Source of the DNA: Carnobacterium gallinarum DSM 4847
GTDB lineage: Bacteria > Bacillota > Bacilli > Lactobacillales > Carnobacteriaceae
Reading direction: 5' to 3'
Assembly: GCF_000744375.1 (NCBI RefSeq)
Contig: NZ_JQLU01000005.1
Location: 2,005,496 to 2,069,495, forward strand
Length of the DNA stretch: 64,000 nucleotides
This document shows, one piece after another, positions 50,537-60,991 of this stretch; positions within the stretch are counted from its first letter, which is position 1, and every line of letters begins with the position of its first letter. The translations under genes were made by a program, and so were the position numbers. The notes beneath the pieces were generated by a model. That model did no database searches, was not told the DNA's origin, and saw only the letters and a list, made by a program, of their open reading frames with translations.

Positions 50537-53500
50537 ATGATGAAAAAAAAATGGAACATTATGGCGTTAATAATTTTGTTACTGCAGACATTTACACCAG
50601 TTATTGGTGTAGCACAAGCAGCAGAAGTAAATAAAGGATTTTATTTAACAGATGTGGAAGTTAATAGAAGTGAATTGAAAAATTCAACTGAAGTAAATCT
50701 AAACATAATTGGTAACGCTCAAACGTCTAAGGCAGAGACAACAATTTTGACGGTTTCAAGCAATATAGCCTTAACTAAGACTAGTGGGACAGTAGTGAAT
50801 GAAAAGAAGCAGCAAGTGGGTACCTATCAACAAGAGCAACAACAAATTATTGTTAAGCTAGATGCTGAACTAACAGAAACGGCTTCTCTCGCTATTACGG
50901 GAAAAGTAGTTGGTGATGAAAAAGATTCTCAAACGGTTACGATTACTTCTGGAACATCGAGTGTGACAAAAGAAATACCTGCTCAAACTACCGAAGAAGC
51001 AACAAAGCCAGATTCTAGTATAGATACAACGATAGATTCAAGTGCTACAAAAGATTCAACAACTCCAACAAAGCCTGATAAACAAGTCGTTGCTGGAACT
51101 GCAACAACGAAGCGTGATCCGATTAATATTGGTAATCTTTTGCCATCAAAAGATGGACAAACCTCTTTGATTACTGGAATGGAAGTTTTAGGAAAAGATG
51201 GAAAGCCTATTACATCAGGAAGTATTGGGGATTATTTTAAATTCAATATGGATATGGTAATTCCAGAAGATATTCGTGAGAAATTACAAAATGGTGATTA
51301 TTTTGAATTTCAATTGCCAGATCAAATCAATATTACTCAAAATCAAAACTTTACCTTAACTGATGAAAATGGTGAGCCATATGCGACTGTGTCTATCACA
51401 ACAGATGGTAAAGTAGTCATCACATTTAATGAAAAGATTACACAAGAATCAGATGTAAGTGGAAACTTTAATTTTGATGGTCAATTTGATAAAGACAGTA
51501 TTACTGGACCAGGAGATATACATGTGGATACCCCATTTGTAGATAAACAACCAGGAATTGATATTACAATTAAGCCAGAAGTGGATAGTAGCGTTGATAA
51601 AGAAGGTGCTTTTGATAAAACGCCTAATCCTGGAAAAGTTATTTGGAATGTTGATGTTAATAAAGCGATGGATGAGATTACCAATGCTACCGTTACAGAG
51701 AACTTTCCTGATGGATTAACCTTTGATAGTGTGAAAATTTATACAGTTGATGTTGATTTTGAAGGAAAGGTTATTCCAGGATCAGAAAAATTAGTTGATC
51801 CTAGTGACTATACAGTTGATGCCAAAGGGAATGTGACGTTTAAAAATAAAATTGACGGAGCCTATCGTTTAACTTATGAGTCAACAATTGATGAAGATAA
51901 GAAGCCGGGAGCTGACGGTGGAAAAGTAAAATTTGAAAATAAAGTGAACTTTGATGGAGATGAGATTAACTCAATTCCAGCTAGTTCAACAGTAACAGCT
52001 GATTACAAAAAAGCCTTAGAAAAAGGGCAAGTAGGTTATGATCCTGAAAATCAAACTTTTGATTGGACGATTAAATATAATTACAATGAAGCGAATATTA
52101 AAGAATCACAAGCAACAGTTACCGATACAATCAATAGCAACATGAACTTAGAAGATGGTTCAGTTGTGTTGAATAAAGTTACTTTTGATGCAAAAGGAAA
52201 TCCGATAGAAGGTGCACCGTTAGTTGAAGGACAAGATTATATTTTAGTGCCTAAAGCTGATGGAAAAGGGTTTGACATTCAATTTATTGGTGATGTCGAT
52301 TATGCTATTACTATTCATTACACAACTAAAGTGGATGAAGAAATTGATGAAGATACAGACTTTAGCAATACGGTTGAAGATGGAAGTGGCAATAAAGATA
52401 CAGAAGAAGGACATGCAAAGCAACAAGGAGTTGTGAAAGATGTCAATCATGTGGATCAGAATGCTAAGATCATTGAATGGGTCATTGAAGTTAATAAAAA
52501 CAACTATGAAATGCAAAATTGGAGTTTAACTGATCAATTAGGTGATGGCTTAACGTTATTAAATGCTCCATTTGTTATTGAGGATTTAACAACTGGAAAA
52601 TCATTAAAAAAAGATATCGATTATACTTTAGACTACGATGCAACAACCAATCGTTTTAAAATCGTCTTTCTTAATAGCTATCTAGTAACATCAGATACAT
52701 TTAAAATTCACTATCAAACTCGATATGATATTGATAGTCTGCCAGCGGGTAGTTCATTTGTGAATACAGCAAACTCAGATTGGATTAGTACGACGGATAA
52801 TACTCATAAAAATCCAGGAGACACAGCTGATTTTAAGCCAAATGAAGAAAGCAATAATAATGGATTTAAATCCGGTGACTACAATGCTGTTGATAAAAAA
52901 ATTACTTGGACATTAGGTGTAAATTATAACCGTGTTCCGTTAAAAGATGCATTTATCACAGATCCAATAACCGGAAATCAAAAATTTGTACCTGGTAGTG
53001 TAAAAGTATTCCACTATCAAATTACTTCAGACGGAAAATACATTAAAGGTGCGGAAGTAACAGGCGCTGAATTAGATGGTTTTGAAATTCTGGAACCAAA
53101 CTTTGCTAATAATAATGTTTTAAGTATTCATTTACCAGATGGCCCTTCAACAAGTCAGTATATGTTTGAATATCAGACTTCTTTAGAAGGACAAGTCATT
53201 AATGATTCGGCAACCTATACAAATACTGCCAAAACAACAAATGTTGATAGTCCAGATTATAGTGTTACCGGAGAAGTTAGTGTTGCTCATGGTGGAAACT
53301 TAGCTGAAAAATCAGGAGCTCAAGATGAAAATGGTTTTGTTAATTGGAGTGTGAATGTCAATCCAAGTCAATCTACAATTAGTGATGTAGTAGTCCATGA
53401 CAATCCTTCAACCAATCAAGTAGTTGATGAAAAATCGATTATTGTGTATGAAACAACAGTTGCAAAAGATGGTACGATTACTAAAGGAGCTCCATTAGAT

Positions 53501-56500
53501 CCAAGTAAATATCACGTTGTCTTAACTACTGATAATGAAACAGGATTACAACATTTACAAGTAGCCTTTGATGGTGTCATAACAACTAGTTATGTTCTTG
53601 AATATCGTTCAATGATTTTTCTTGATAGCGGCAATACTGGCACAGTTAATAACGAATTAACCGTAACTGGTAAAAATCATGGTGAAGTAACGGGTGGTGA
53701 TAACACGGATGTGACGGTGAATGTATCAGATGGTGGCGGAATTATTTTTGGGACAAAAGGCAGTTTAACTATTCGCAAAACAAACGATAGCCAAAAAGCT
53801 TTAGTAGGTGCCAAATTTGAACTTTGGGATGCCAAAAATGTTCTTAAATTAAGAGAAGGTCAAGTCGATGCCAGTGGTCAATTGATTTTTGGCGCGTTGC
53901 CTTATGGAACGTATAGTTTGAAAGAAGTTCAAGCACCAATCGGTTATACCATTCCAGATGATTTGGTAACAGGTCGTGAAGTCACTGTAACCAAAGAAAG
54001 CTCACTATCAGGTGCCATGACAAATATTATGGATCCAGAGTCGGCAGTTACTTTAGTTAAAAAATCTGAATCAGGTGCTTTACTAGCAGGAGCAACATTT
54101 AAATTAGAGCTATTAATTGGAACTGTTTGGACACCCGTTCGGACAGCAGAAAAATTTATCACAGATAGCAAAGGTCGCTTAATTGTGAAAGGATTAGATG
54201 TAGGGCACTATCGCTTTACAGAAACAAAAGCACCTTTAACTCCAAAAGAATATATCTTAAATACAGTTCCAGTTGAGTTTGATGTAACACGGAACGCAAA
54301 TGGTCAAATTATTCCTGTAACCGTTGGACCATTTATTAACTATCTAGGTAGTGCTGTTTTTGAAAAACAAGATGCTAAAGGCAACCCTTTAGCTGGCGCA
54401 GAATTTACAGTTAAACGAATGAAAGATGGTTCAGGCAATAACGTAAATGAAACCATTGCTACTAAGGTGAAATCTGATGCGACTGGGAAAGTTAATTTGA
54501 AAGATTTAGCTCCTGGTGTTTATGAAGTTACGGAAACAAAAGCCCCAACAGGTTATCTGCTAAATACTAGTAAACTAACCTTTACAATTGTTCAACAAGC
54601 TAGTGGTCCTGTTGCAACGATTGATGCTGGAATCTTTAAGAATTATCAAGGAAGTATTCAATTTACGAAGAAAAATGAAGCTAAAAAGACTTTAGCTGGC
54701 GCCATTTTTGAAGTTCAAGATAAAGCGGGTAAAGTGATTCAAACCAACTTAGTCAGTGATAGCAAAGGGATTGTAAAAGTAACAGATTTAGCTCCGGGAG
54801 AGTACAATTTAGTTGAAATTAAAGCCCCAACAGGCTATCTTTTAAATACTCACAAAACAGCCTTTACAATTGGCAAAGAAGCAAATGGTCAACCAAACCC
54901 AGTTCAATTAGTTGATCAAATTAATTACCAAGGTAGCGTTGTATTAACAAAAATCAATAGTAGCTACGATCCTTTAGAAGGTGCGGAATTTACCTTATAT
55001 GACGAAAATAATCAAGTTGTTGGTGTTTATACCTCCGCTAAAGATGGGAAAATTAATATCAATGATTTAGCTCCGGGTGATTACAAATTAATCGAAACTA
55101 AAGCACCATTACAACCAAATGGCAAACCATATATTCAAAATAGCTATCCAATTACATTTACAATTGGAACAAAAGCAGATGGAAGACCGAAACAACTAGA
55201 TTTAGGTTACTACCAAAACTTCCATGGAAAATTAGTCTTAACTAAGAAAGATGGTGAGGGTGGAGCTGCTTTAGCTGGTGCAGTCTTTAATCTATATCGT
55301 CTAGGAACTACTGATCCAATTGCAACAATTGCGACAGACAAAAATGGTTATTTAGATTATGGGAAATTAGCAGCAGGTTCTTATAAACTTGTAGAAATCA
55401 AAGCTCCAGCAGGTTATGTTATTAATACAAATCCAGTTTATTTTGTTGTGAGTCAAAGTGAAACAGGAAATACAGAGGATAAATTTACCTTTAAAAACTT
55501 CCAATCGGCAATTGAATTCAATAAGGTTAATGAAGCTACGCAACCTTTAAAAGGTGCAGAATTTAAAATTATCCAAAAAACAGATGCAGCAGGAACCGTT
55601 GTAAACCAAACAATTGTTGAAAACTTAGTTGCAGATAAAGATGGTAAATACCGTTATAAAGGTTTGGAAGAAGGTACGTATGAATTAATCGAAACCAAAG
55701 CAGCTACGGGTTATATGTTAAATACAACACCATATGAATTTAATGTTGAACCTAGTATGAATAAAGCTCCAATTAAATTATTAGCTAATTTCATTAATTA
55801 TCGTGGTGCCATTAGTTTTAATAAAACCGATGAAAAGGGCAAAGGCTTAGCTGGCGCAGAATTTAAATTATTTACTAAAAAAGGTGAAGCTGTAAAAGAT
55901 GTAAAAGGTAAGGAAATTACAGCAACATCTAATAAAGATGGAAAAGTCAGTCTAGATCATTTAATGCCTGGTGAGTATGTCTTAAAAGAAACGAAAGCCC
56001 CAACAGGATATTTGCTAAATGAAGCTGAAATTGTGTTTACTATTCAAGCAAGTAATGCAGGAAAACCAACAATCAATCAATTACCAGATTTTATAAACTA
56101 TCAAGGATCTGCTAAATTAATAAAAGTTGATGCAGATAATCAACAAAAAGTATTAAGCAATGCGGTTTTTGAATTAGTCGATGAAAAAGGGAAAATAGTT
56201 TATCAAGGTTTAAAAACCAATAACTTAGGTGAATTTACAGTTGAACGATTAGCTCCTGGGAAATATCATTTTATTGAAACAGAAGCACCAACAGATTATC
56301 AGTTAAGTAAGACTTCCTATGAGGTGGTTATCCCTGATAAAGCAAACCAAAAGCCTGAATTGATTACAATAATGGCAACAAATAAACATGTTGAACCAAG
56401 TATCCCGAAGGTTCCCCAAGTTCCGAATGTACCAAATGTTCCAAATACACCAAATACACCAGATACACCAAATAAAACCTATCCACAAACAGGTGAGCAA

Positions 56501-56590
56501 ATGAACAATACACTTTGGATGGGATTACTATTACTAGGATTAAGTAGTTTGGTTAGATTTAAACTAAAACCAAAGAAAACGAATAATTAA
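50537..56590 (+). CDS. Giant sortase-anchored adhesin with Cna-type stalk
   Basis: 2017 aa. Signal peptide about 1-28 (ends AQA). A Thr/Ser-rich segment to about 190 is followed by an MSCRAMM-like N-terminal head: fibrinogen/collagen-binding Ig-fold domains (about 200-1080), with repeated VTD.(I/F)..N, IxWxVxVN and Y.L.Y.S patterns. Then nine SpaA/Cna-B domains run from about 1080 to 1980, each starting G(S/A)..F.K.(N/D)....L.GA.F and ending E.KAP.GY. The conserved Lys and Glu suggest intramolecular isopeptide bonds. A Pro/Asn/Val/Thr hinge, YPQTGE sortase motif, membrane span and KPKKTNN tail finish it. ATG 50537 follows AAGGGAG; the frame upstream to 50501 has no ribosome site. Confidence 0.9.
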   Translation: MMKKKWNIMALIILLLQTFTPVIGVAQAAEVNKGFYLTDVEVNRSELKNSTEVNLNIIGNAQTSKAETTILTVSSNIALTKTSGTVVNEKKQQVGTYQQEQQQIIVKLDAELTETASLAITGKVVGDEKDSQTVTITSGTSSVTKEIPAQTTEEATKPDSSIDTTIDSSATKDSTTPTKPDKQVVAGTATTKRDPINIGNLLPSKDGQTSLITGMEVLGKDGKPITSGSIGDYFKFNMDMVIPEDIREKLQNGDYFEFQLPDQINITQNQNFTLTDENGEPYATVSITTDGKVVITFNEKITQESDVSGNFNFDGQFDKDSITGPGDIHVDTPFVDKQPGIDITIKPEVDSSVDKEGAFDKTPNPGKVIWNVDVNKAMDEITNATVTENFPDGLTFDSVKIYTVDVDFEGKVIPGSEKLVDPSDYTVDAKGNVTFKNKIDGAYRLTYESTIDEDKKPGADGGKVKFENKVNFDGDEINSIPASSTVTADYKKALEKGQVGYDPENQTFDWTIKYNYNEANIKESQATVTDTINSNMNLEDGSVVLNKVTFDAKGNPIEGAPLVEGQDYILVPKADGKGFDIQFIGDVDYAITIHYTTKVDEEIDEDTDFSNTVEDGSGNKDTEEGHAKQQGVVKDVNHVDQNAKIIEWVIEVNKNNYEMQNWSLTDQLGDGLTLLNAPFVIEDLTTGKSLKKDIDYTLDYDATTNRFKIVFLNSYLVTSDTFKIHYQTRYDIDSLPAGSSFVNTANSDWISTTDNTHKNPGDTADFKPNEESNNNGFKSGDYNAVDKKITWTLGVNYNRVPLKDAFITDPITGNQKFVPGSVKVFHYQITSDGKYIKGAEVTGAELDGFEILEPNFANNNVLSIHLPDGPSTSQYMFEYQTSLEGQVINDSATYTNTAKTTNVDSPDYSVTGEVSVAHGGNLAEKSGAQDENGFVNWSVNVNPSQSTISDVVVHDNPSTNQVVDEKSIIVYETTVAKDGTITKGAPLDPSKYHVVLTTDNETGLQHLQVAFDGVITTSYVLEYRSMIFLDSGNTGTVNNELTVTGKNHGEVTGGDNTDVTVNVSDGGGIIFGTKGSLTIRKTNDSQKALVGAKFELWDAKNVLKLREGQVDASGQLIFGALPYGTYSLKEVQAPIGYTIPDDLVTGREVTVTKESSLSGAMTNIMDPESAVTLVKKSESGALLAGATFKLELLIGTVWTPVRTAEKFITDSKGRLIVKGLDVGHYRFTETKAPLTPKEYILNTVPVEFDVTRNANGQIIPVTVGPFINYLGSAVFEKQDAKGNPLAGAEFTVKRMKDGSGNNVNETIATKVKSDATGKVNLKDLAPGVYEVTETKAPTGYLLNTSKLTFTIVQQASGPVATIDAGIFKNYQGSIQFTKKNEAKKTLAGAIFEVQDKAGKVIQTNLVSDSKGIVKVTDLAPGEYNLVEIKAPTGYLLNTHKTAFTIGKEANGQPNPVQLVDQINYQGSVVLTKINSSYDPLEGAEFTLYDENNQVVGVYTSAKDGKININDLAPGDYKLIETKAPLQPNGKPYIQNSYPITFTIGTKADGRPKQLDLGYYQNFHGKLVLTKKDGEGGAALAGAVFNLYRLGTTDPIATIATDKNGYLDYGKLAAGSYKLVEIKAPAGYVINTNPVYFVVSQSETGNTEDKFTFKNFQSAIEFNKVNEATQPLKGAEFKIIQKTDAAGTVVNQTIVENLVADKDGKYRYKGLEEGTYELIETKAATGYMLNTTPYEFNVEPSMNKAPIKLLANFINYRGAISFNKTDEKGKGLAGAEFKLFTKKGEAVKDVKGKEITATSNKDGKVSLDHLMPGEYVLKETKAPTGYLLNEAEIVFTIQASNAGKPTINQLPDFINYQGSAKLIKVDADNQQKVLSNAVFELVDEKGKIVYQGLKTNNLGEFTVERLAPGKYHFIETEAPTDYQLSKTSYEVVIPDKANQKPELITIMATNKHVEPSIPKVPQVPNVPNVPNTPNTPDTPNKTYPQTGEQMNNTLWMGLLLLGLSSLVRFKLKPKKTNN

Positions 56591-56600
56591 AGTTGAAAAT

Positions 56601-56632
56601 GGTTAAGGCTTTTGCTGCCTTAATCATTTTTT
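56601..56632 (+). terminator. Terminator of the adhesin gene
   Basis: TTAAGGC (56603-56609) pairs with GCCTTAA (56617-56623), then TCATTTTTT. Confidence 0.75.
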
Positions 56633-56713
56633 ATTGATTATTTCCCAGGAAATAATCGTTTAATTTAATGAATTGATTTTATTTTCAAAGAAGTTTAGAT
56701 CTATGTTATCAAG

Positions 56714-56757
56714 AAAAAAACAACTTTCAGCGTTATAGATCTGAAAGTTGTTTTTTT
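56714..56757 (-). terminator. Terminator of the LysR gene
   Basis: AAAAAACAACTTTCAG pairs with CTGAAAGTTGTTTTTT around 10 bases; it overlaps the stop of the minus-strand LysR gene and has T runs on both sides. Confidence 0.85.
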
Positions 56758-57667
56758 AAATTCGTTTTCCAGTTGCTAAGAAATTTTGTTGTCCATAGTC
56801 TACAATAAAATCTCTAAAAATGCGGGTTGCTGGAGAAAGATAGTGATTCTTTAAAGTAGCCACATAAATATAACGTTGATAGCTAGGATTCGTGATGTGA
56901 ATAATCTTCACATCATAATAATCTAAAGCTGAGATTCTTGGAAGTATTCCGATACCATGACCAAAAGCAACAAAACCTGCCATTGTATGATCCTCTTCGA
57001 CTTCACAAACAATTTTTGGCACAACATTCACTTCGGCTAACATAGCATCAATAGTTGGACGAATCCCACTTTTTTTATTAAACGAGATAAAGGGATAAGC
57101 GGCTGTATCCGCTAAATCAATGCTGTCCAAGGTTGCTAAGGGATGATTCAAAGGAACAATTAAAACAATTTCTTCTTCCGCAATAGGTTCAAAATGAATT
57201 TGATTATCAGGCGTAATCATAGAACATAACGCAATATCCGTTTTTTCCGTTTTTAAATTATGCAAAATATTTTTGGTATTTCCTTGATAAAAAGAAAAAG
57301 AAATCTTTTTATGAGCTTCTACCTGTTTAAATTCTTGCAAAAGCAAAGGAGCAAAATAGGGACCTAGCGTATAAATAAAGGCTAAATCAATCTGGCCTTC
57401 ATCAGGACTCACAAGCTCCTTCAAAGCTTTTTCCCCCTGCTCTAATTCATTTAACGAACGTTCGACATAACTTAAAAAGAATTCACCATACTTAGTTAGC
57501 CGGATATTTCGTCCAGTTTTTTCAAATAAAAAGGCGCCTAACTCTTTTTCTAATTCAGTCATAGAATGACTTAAACTAGGTTGAGTAATTGATAAAAGCT
57601 CTGCCGCTTGGGTCATATGTTCTGTTTTAGCTAAGGTTTTAAAGTAATAAAGTTGTTTTAAATTCAT
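56756..57667 (-). CDS. LysR family regulator of the quinate/shikimate cluster
   Basis: 303 aa. N-terminal winged helix (MNLKQLYYFKTLAKTEHMTQAAELLSITQPSLSHSMTELEKELGAFLFEKTGRNI) followed by a periplasmic-binding-like effector domain. Divergent from the oxidoreductase gene with 188 bp between starts and an ATTAG-N7-CTAAT site in between. GAAAGG lies 9 bases before ATG 57667; the in-frame ATG at 57676 touches that site. Likely activator of the cluster with a shikimate-pathway ligand as inducer; inference from layout. Confidence 0.9.
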   Translation of the reverse strand: MNLKQLYYFKTLAKTEHMTQAAELLSITQPSLSHSMTELEKELGAFLFEKTGRNIRLTKYGEFFLSYVERSLNELEQGEKALKELVSPDEGQIDLAFIYTLGPYFAPLLLQEFKQVEAHKKISFSFYQGNTKNILHNLKTEKTDIALCSMITPDNQIHFEPIAEEEIVLIVPLNHPLATLDSIDLADTAAYPFISFNKKSGIRPTIDAMLAEVNVVPKIVCEVEEDHTMAGFVAFGHGIGILPRISALDYYDVKIIHITNPSYQRYIYVATLKNHYLSPATRIFRDFIVDYGQQNFLATGKRI

Positions 57668-57730
57668 ACTACGCATCCTTTCGTTTGTTTATCCATAGTT
57701 TTATTCTATCAATAAATACAAAAATATGCA

Positions 57731-57747
57731 TTAGATTTATGCTAATT
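57731..57747. promoter_or_regulatory. LysR-type palindrome before the quinate/shikimate cluster
   Basis: ATTAGATTTATGCTAAT, an ATTAG-N7-CTAAT inverted repeat containing a T-N11-A core. It overlaps a possible -35 (TAGATT) spaced 17 from TATACT (57756-57761), the expected place for a LysR activator site. Confidence 0.55.
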
Positions 57748-57855
57748 TTCGTATTATACTGAAATTGTGAAAAAGAGAACAAGAGAATTTGTGAATTATA
57801 TTGTAAAAATAATCACAAACGACAGTAGATAAAGAAATGAGACGGAGGAAATACA

Positions 57856-59892
57856 ATGGAAAAATATGCTGCAATTTTTGAACCCTTAACAATTAAACGG
57901 ATGACCTTAAAAAATCGTGTGATGATGCCCCCAATGGGAACTAATTTTGCGAATATGGATGGCTCATTTAACAACGATCATATTAAATATTATGAGCAAC
58001 GTGCAAAAGGTGGAACGGGATTGATTACCTTAGAAAATGCGTGTATTGATTTTCCGATGGGAACCAATGGAACGACGCAGTTGCGAATTGATAATGACCA
58101 ATATTTACCAGGTTTATGGCGCTTTAATGAAGTTATGCATGCATATGGAGCTTGTACATCCGTTCAAATCAATCATGCTGGTGCTTCAGCGTATGGCTTA
58201 CGCTTAGAAGGAAATCAACCAGTATCTTCATCAACTATTCCATCTAAAACAGGGAATACAGTACCACGATCATTGGATAAAGAAGAAATTATGGAAATTG
58301 TCAAAAAATATGGTGATGCAGCGGGGCGTGCACAACGAGCTGGCTTTGATTGTGTGGAGATTCATGCAGGGCACTCTTATCTTGTTAGTCAATTTTTATC
58401 ACCATTATATAACAAACGAACAGATGAATTTGGTGGATCGCCAGCTAACCGAGCACGTTTTGCTAAACTAATAGTTGACGAAGTTCGCCGTGTAGTTGGT
58501 CCCATGTATCCCATTTCAATGCGTGTCAGTGCTGATGAATTTTTAGAAGGCGGCAATAATCTGGAAGATACATTGGAATTAATGACTTATTTTGCTGATG
58601 AAGTGGATATTTTAAATGTTTCAGCAGCTTTGAACGACAGCATTCAGTATCAAATCGATCAAATGAATTTAGCTGATGGTTGGCGCTCATACATGGCGAA
58701 AGCTGTGAAAGAGAAATTTGGTAAAGTAACGATTACTTCTGGGAACATTCGCAGTCCGCAAATTGCTAATGATATTTTAACTCGTGGTGATGCTGATTTA
58801 CTAGCGATGGGACGCGGCTTGATTGCAGAGCCTAATTGGGTCAACAAAGTAGCTACAGGTCAAGAAAATTTATTACGTAAATGTATTTCATGTAATATCG
58901 GTTGTGCCGATCATCGAATTGCAAAATCTCGTCCATTGCGTTGTACGGTAAATCCTGATGTGATTCATGAAGATGATTATAAATTAAACCAAGTGAAAAA
59001 TAAATTAAGCATGGTCGTTATTGGTGGTGGAACAACTGCTTTAGAAGCGGCAACAACTGCAGCTGAAGTTGGTGTTCAAGTTACTTTATTTGAAGAAAAA
59101 AGTTATCTAGGTGGATTGGCTCATGAGATTGCGCGCTTGCCTGATAAAAAGCGGATTGATGATTATGTTATCTATCTAGAAGAACGTGCAAAACAGTTAC
59201 CAAACTTAACTGTTCATTTAAATACTCGTGCCGATTTACGAACTATTGAAATGTTAGCACCAGATATTATTGTTAATGCCACGGGTGCAAAACCGTTATT
59301 GCCACCAATTGCTGGCTTACAAAAACAATTAGAAAATCCAAATCGTAAAGTCTTCTCGATTTTTGATTTGTTAAACAATATGGATCAGTTCCAAGAATTT
59401 GAAGGCAAGCGCATCGCCGTTATCGGTGGTGGAGCTGTTGGATTAGATGTTGTTGAGTACTATGCAGAACGTGGAGCAGCAGAAGTATCTATTATTGAGA
59501 TGCAAGAAAAACTTGGAAAAGACTTAGATATGATTACTCGTATTTCAATGATGGATATGATGAAACGTCACGGCGTTCATGAATTAACCGAAACAGCTTT
59601 AACTGAAGTTTGTGAAGATCACTTTAAAGTGAAACGTGACGGTGAAGAAGTTGAGATTCCATTTGATCTGGGCTTTGTCTGCTTAGGAATGCGTGCAGAG
59701 AGTCCTATGATGGAAGCCTTAACCGAATATGGCAAAGTAACAGATACGGCGATTGTGAACCTAGGCGATAGTAAAGTTGCTCGTCGGATTTATGAAGGTA
59801 GCCGAGAAGCTCGTGATATTGTAACAACAATTCATCAAGTTGATCGTACAAAGCCTCTAAGTCAATTAAAAATGTTTTCTAATGCTTATTAA
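57856..59892 (+). CDS. Old Yellow Enzyme-type NADH:flavin oxidoreductase (enoate reductase-like)
   Basis: 678 aa. Residues about 1-340 are an FMN TIM barrel (RMTLKNRVMMPPMGTNF; GFDCVEIHAGHSYLVSQFLSPLYNKRTDEFGGS). A [4Fe-4S] site has Cys at about 342, 345, 349 and 362 (CISCNIGC...C), and an FAD/NAD module follows (VIGGGTTALEAATTAAEVG at about 387; VIGGGAVGLDVVEYYAERG near 520). This is the layout of 2,4-dienoyl-CoA and 2-enoate reductases. Next to ydiB and aroD, an enone or unsaturated ring acid derived from quinate/shikimate is a plausible substrate. GGAGG ribosome site. Confidence 0.85.
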   Translation: MEKYAAIFEPLTIKRMTLKNRVMMPPMGTNFANMDGSFNNDHIKYYEQRAKGGTGLITLENACIDFPMGTNGTTQLRIDNDQYLPGLWRFNEVMHAYGACTSVQINHAGASAYGLRLEGNQPVSSSTIPSKTGNTVPRSLDKEEIMEIVKKYGDAAGRAQRAGFDCVEIHAGHSYLVSQFLSPLYNKRTDEFGGSPANRARFAKLIVDEVRRVVGPMYPISMRVSADEFLEGGNNLEDTLELMTYFADEVDILNVSAALNDSIQYQIDQMNLADGWRSYMAKAVKEKFGKVTITSGNIRSPQIANDILTRGDADLLAMGRGLIAEPNWVNKVATGQENLLRKCISCNIGCADHRIAKSRPLRCTVNPDVIHEDDYKLNQVKNKLSMVVIGGGTTALEAATTAAEVGVQVTLFEEKSYLGGLAHEIARLPDKKRIDDYVIYLEERAKQLPNLTVHLNTRADLRTIEMLAPDIIVNATGAKPLLPPIAGLQKQLENPNRKVFSIFDLLNNMDQFQEFEGKRIAVIGGGAVGLDVVEYYAERGAAEVSIIEMQEKLGKDLDMITRISMMDMMKRHGVHELTETALTEVCEDHFKVKRDGEEVEIPFDLGFVCLGMRAESPMMEALTEYGKVTDTAIVNLGDSKVARRIYEGSREARDIVTTIHQVDRTKPLSQLKMFSNAY

Positions 59893-59928
59893 AATGCTAT
59901 CTACTAGTTTTACTAGTTGAGATAAATT

Positions 59929-59973
59929 TTTTCTAGGGGGATACACAACCACCTTATCTCTCCCTCTAGAAAA
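59929..59973 (+). terminator. Intercistronic hairpin
   Basis: TTTTCTAGGGGGA pairs with TCCCTCTAGAAAA (one mismatch) in the 130-bp gap before the dehydrogenase gene. Weak T run, so possibly an attenuator or RNA-stability element rather than a full stop. Confidence 0.5.
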
Positions 59974-60021
59974 TAATTAAATAAAAAATAACTAAACATA
60001 CATTAAAAGGAGTCGAAAAAA

Positions 60022-60891
60022 ATGACAGAACGTTTATCAGGACATACCGAACTTATTGGATTAATGGCAACACCGATTCGTCATAGCCTTTCACCAACAA
60101 TGCACAATGAAGCTTTTGCAAAGTTAGGTTTAGATTATGCTTACTTGGCTTTTGAAGTCGGCAATGAGCAATTAGAAGATGGGATTAAAGCAATTCGTGC
60201 ATTAGGCATGCGTGGCTCAAATATCTCAATGCCAAATAAACAAGTCGTATTAAATTATTTAGATAAACTATCACCAGCAGCAGAAATGGTTGGAGCAGTA
60301 AATACAATCGTCAACGATGATGGTGTGTTAACTGGACATATTACTGATGGAACAGGTTATATGAGTGGACTAAAACAAGCGAATGTAGATATTATTGGCA
60401 AAAAAATGACGATTTGTGGTGCTGGTGGCGCAGCAACGGCTATTTGTATTCAAGCAGCTATTGATGGTGTAAAAGAGTTAGCTATTTTTAATCGCCAAGA
60501 TGAATTCTTTAAAAATGCAGAACGTACGGTAGCGATGATTAATGAAAAAACAGATTGTCAGGCAACTTTATATGATTTAGCTGACCAAGATAGCTTACGC
60601 TTGGAAATTGCTAGTAGCGCTATTTTTACCAATGCTACAGGAGTTGGTATGAAACCATTACAAGATCAAAGTTTAATTACAGATCCAACAATGTTACGTT
60701 CTGATTTGGTTGTTGCAGATGTGGTCTACGTACCAAGTGAAACGAAGCTCTTAACGTTAGCTAAAGAGCAAGGTTGTCAAACAGTTAATGGATTAGGTAT
60801 GATGTTGTGGCAAGGTGCGGCAGCTTTTGAACTATGGACAGGTAAAGAAATGCCTGTTGAGTATATTCGTGAATTGTTATTTAAAAATTAA
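60022..60891 (+). CDS. ydiB: Quinate/shikimate dehydrogenase (YdiB type)
   Basis: 289 aa. Oxidises shikimate or quinate to the 3-dehydro acids (or the reverse). It follows E. coli YdiB closely: IGLMATPIRHSLSPTMHNEAF, GSNISMPNKQ (catalytic Lys), SPAAEMVGAVNTIVNDDG, CGAGGAATAICIQAAIDGVKELAIFNR (dinucleotide site; the NRQDEFF turn resembles YdiB, which accepts NAD), and GMMLWQGAAAFELWTG at the end. The SMPNKQ and NRxDEFF features separate it from biosynthetic AroE. AAAAGGAG ribosome site. Confidence 0.9.
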   Translation: MTERLSGHTELIGLMATPIRHSLSPTMHNEAFAKLGLDYAYLAFEVGNEQLEDGIKAIRALGMRGSNISMPNKQVVLNYLDKLSPAAEMVGAVNTIVNDDGVLTGHITDGTGYMSGLKQANVDIIGKKMTICGAGGAATAICIQAAIDGVKELAIFNRQDEFFKNAERTVAMINEKTDCQATLYDLADQDSLRLEIASSAIFTNATGVGMKPLQDQSLITDPTMLRSDLVVADVVYVPSETKLLTLAKEQGCQTVNGLGMMLWQGAAAFELWTGKEMPVEYIRELLFKN

Positions 60892-60902
60892 TTAGCCAAA
60901 AA

Positions 60903-60930
60903 TCAGAGAGCTAAAAAATCAGCTCTCTGA
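60903..60930 (+). terminator. Intercistronic hairpin after ydiB
   Basis: TCAGAGAGCT (60903-60912) pairs with AGCTCTCTGA (60921-60930); no T run follows, so it is more likely an RNA-processing or stability element. Confidence 0.4.
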
Positions 60931-60991
60931 ATGATTGAGTTAATTTATTGAGTAGAGTTGTGAAGTAATGAACAAATAAAAGGAGTGTTTA

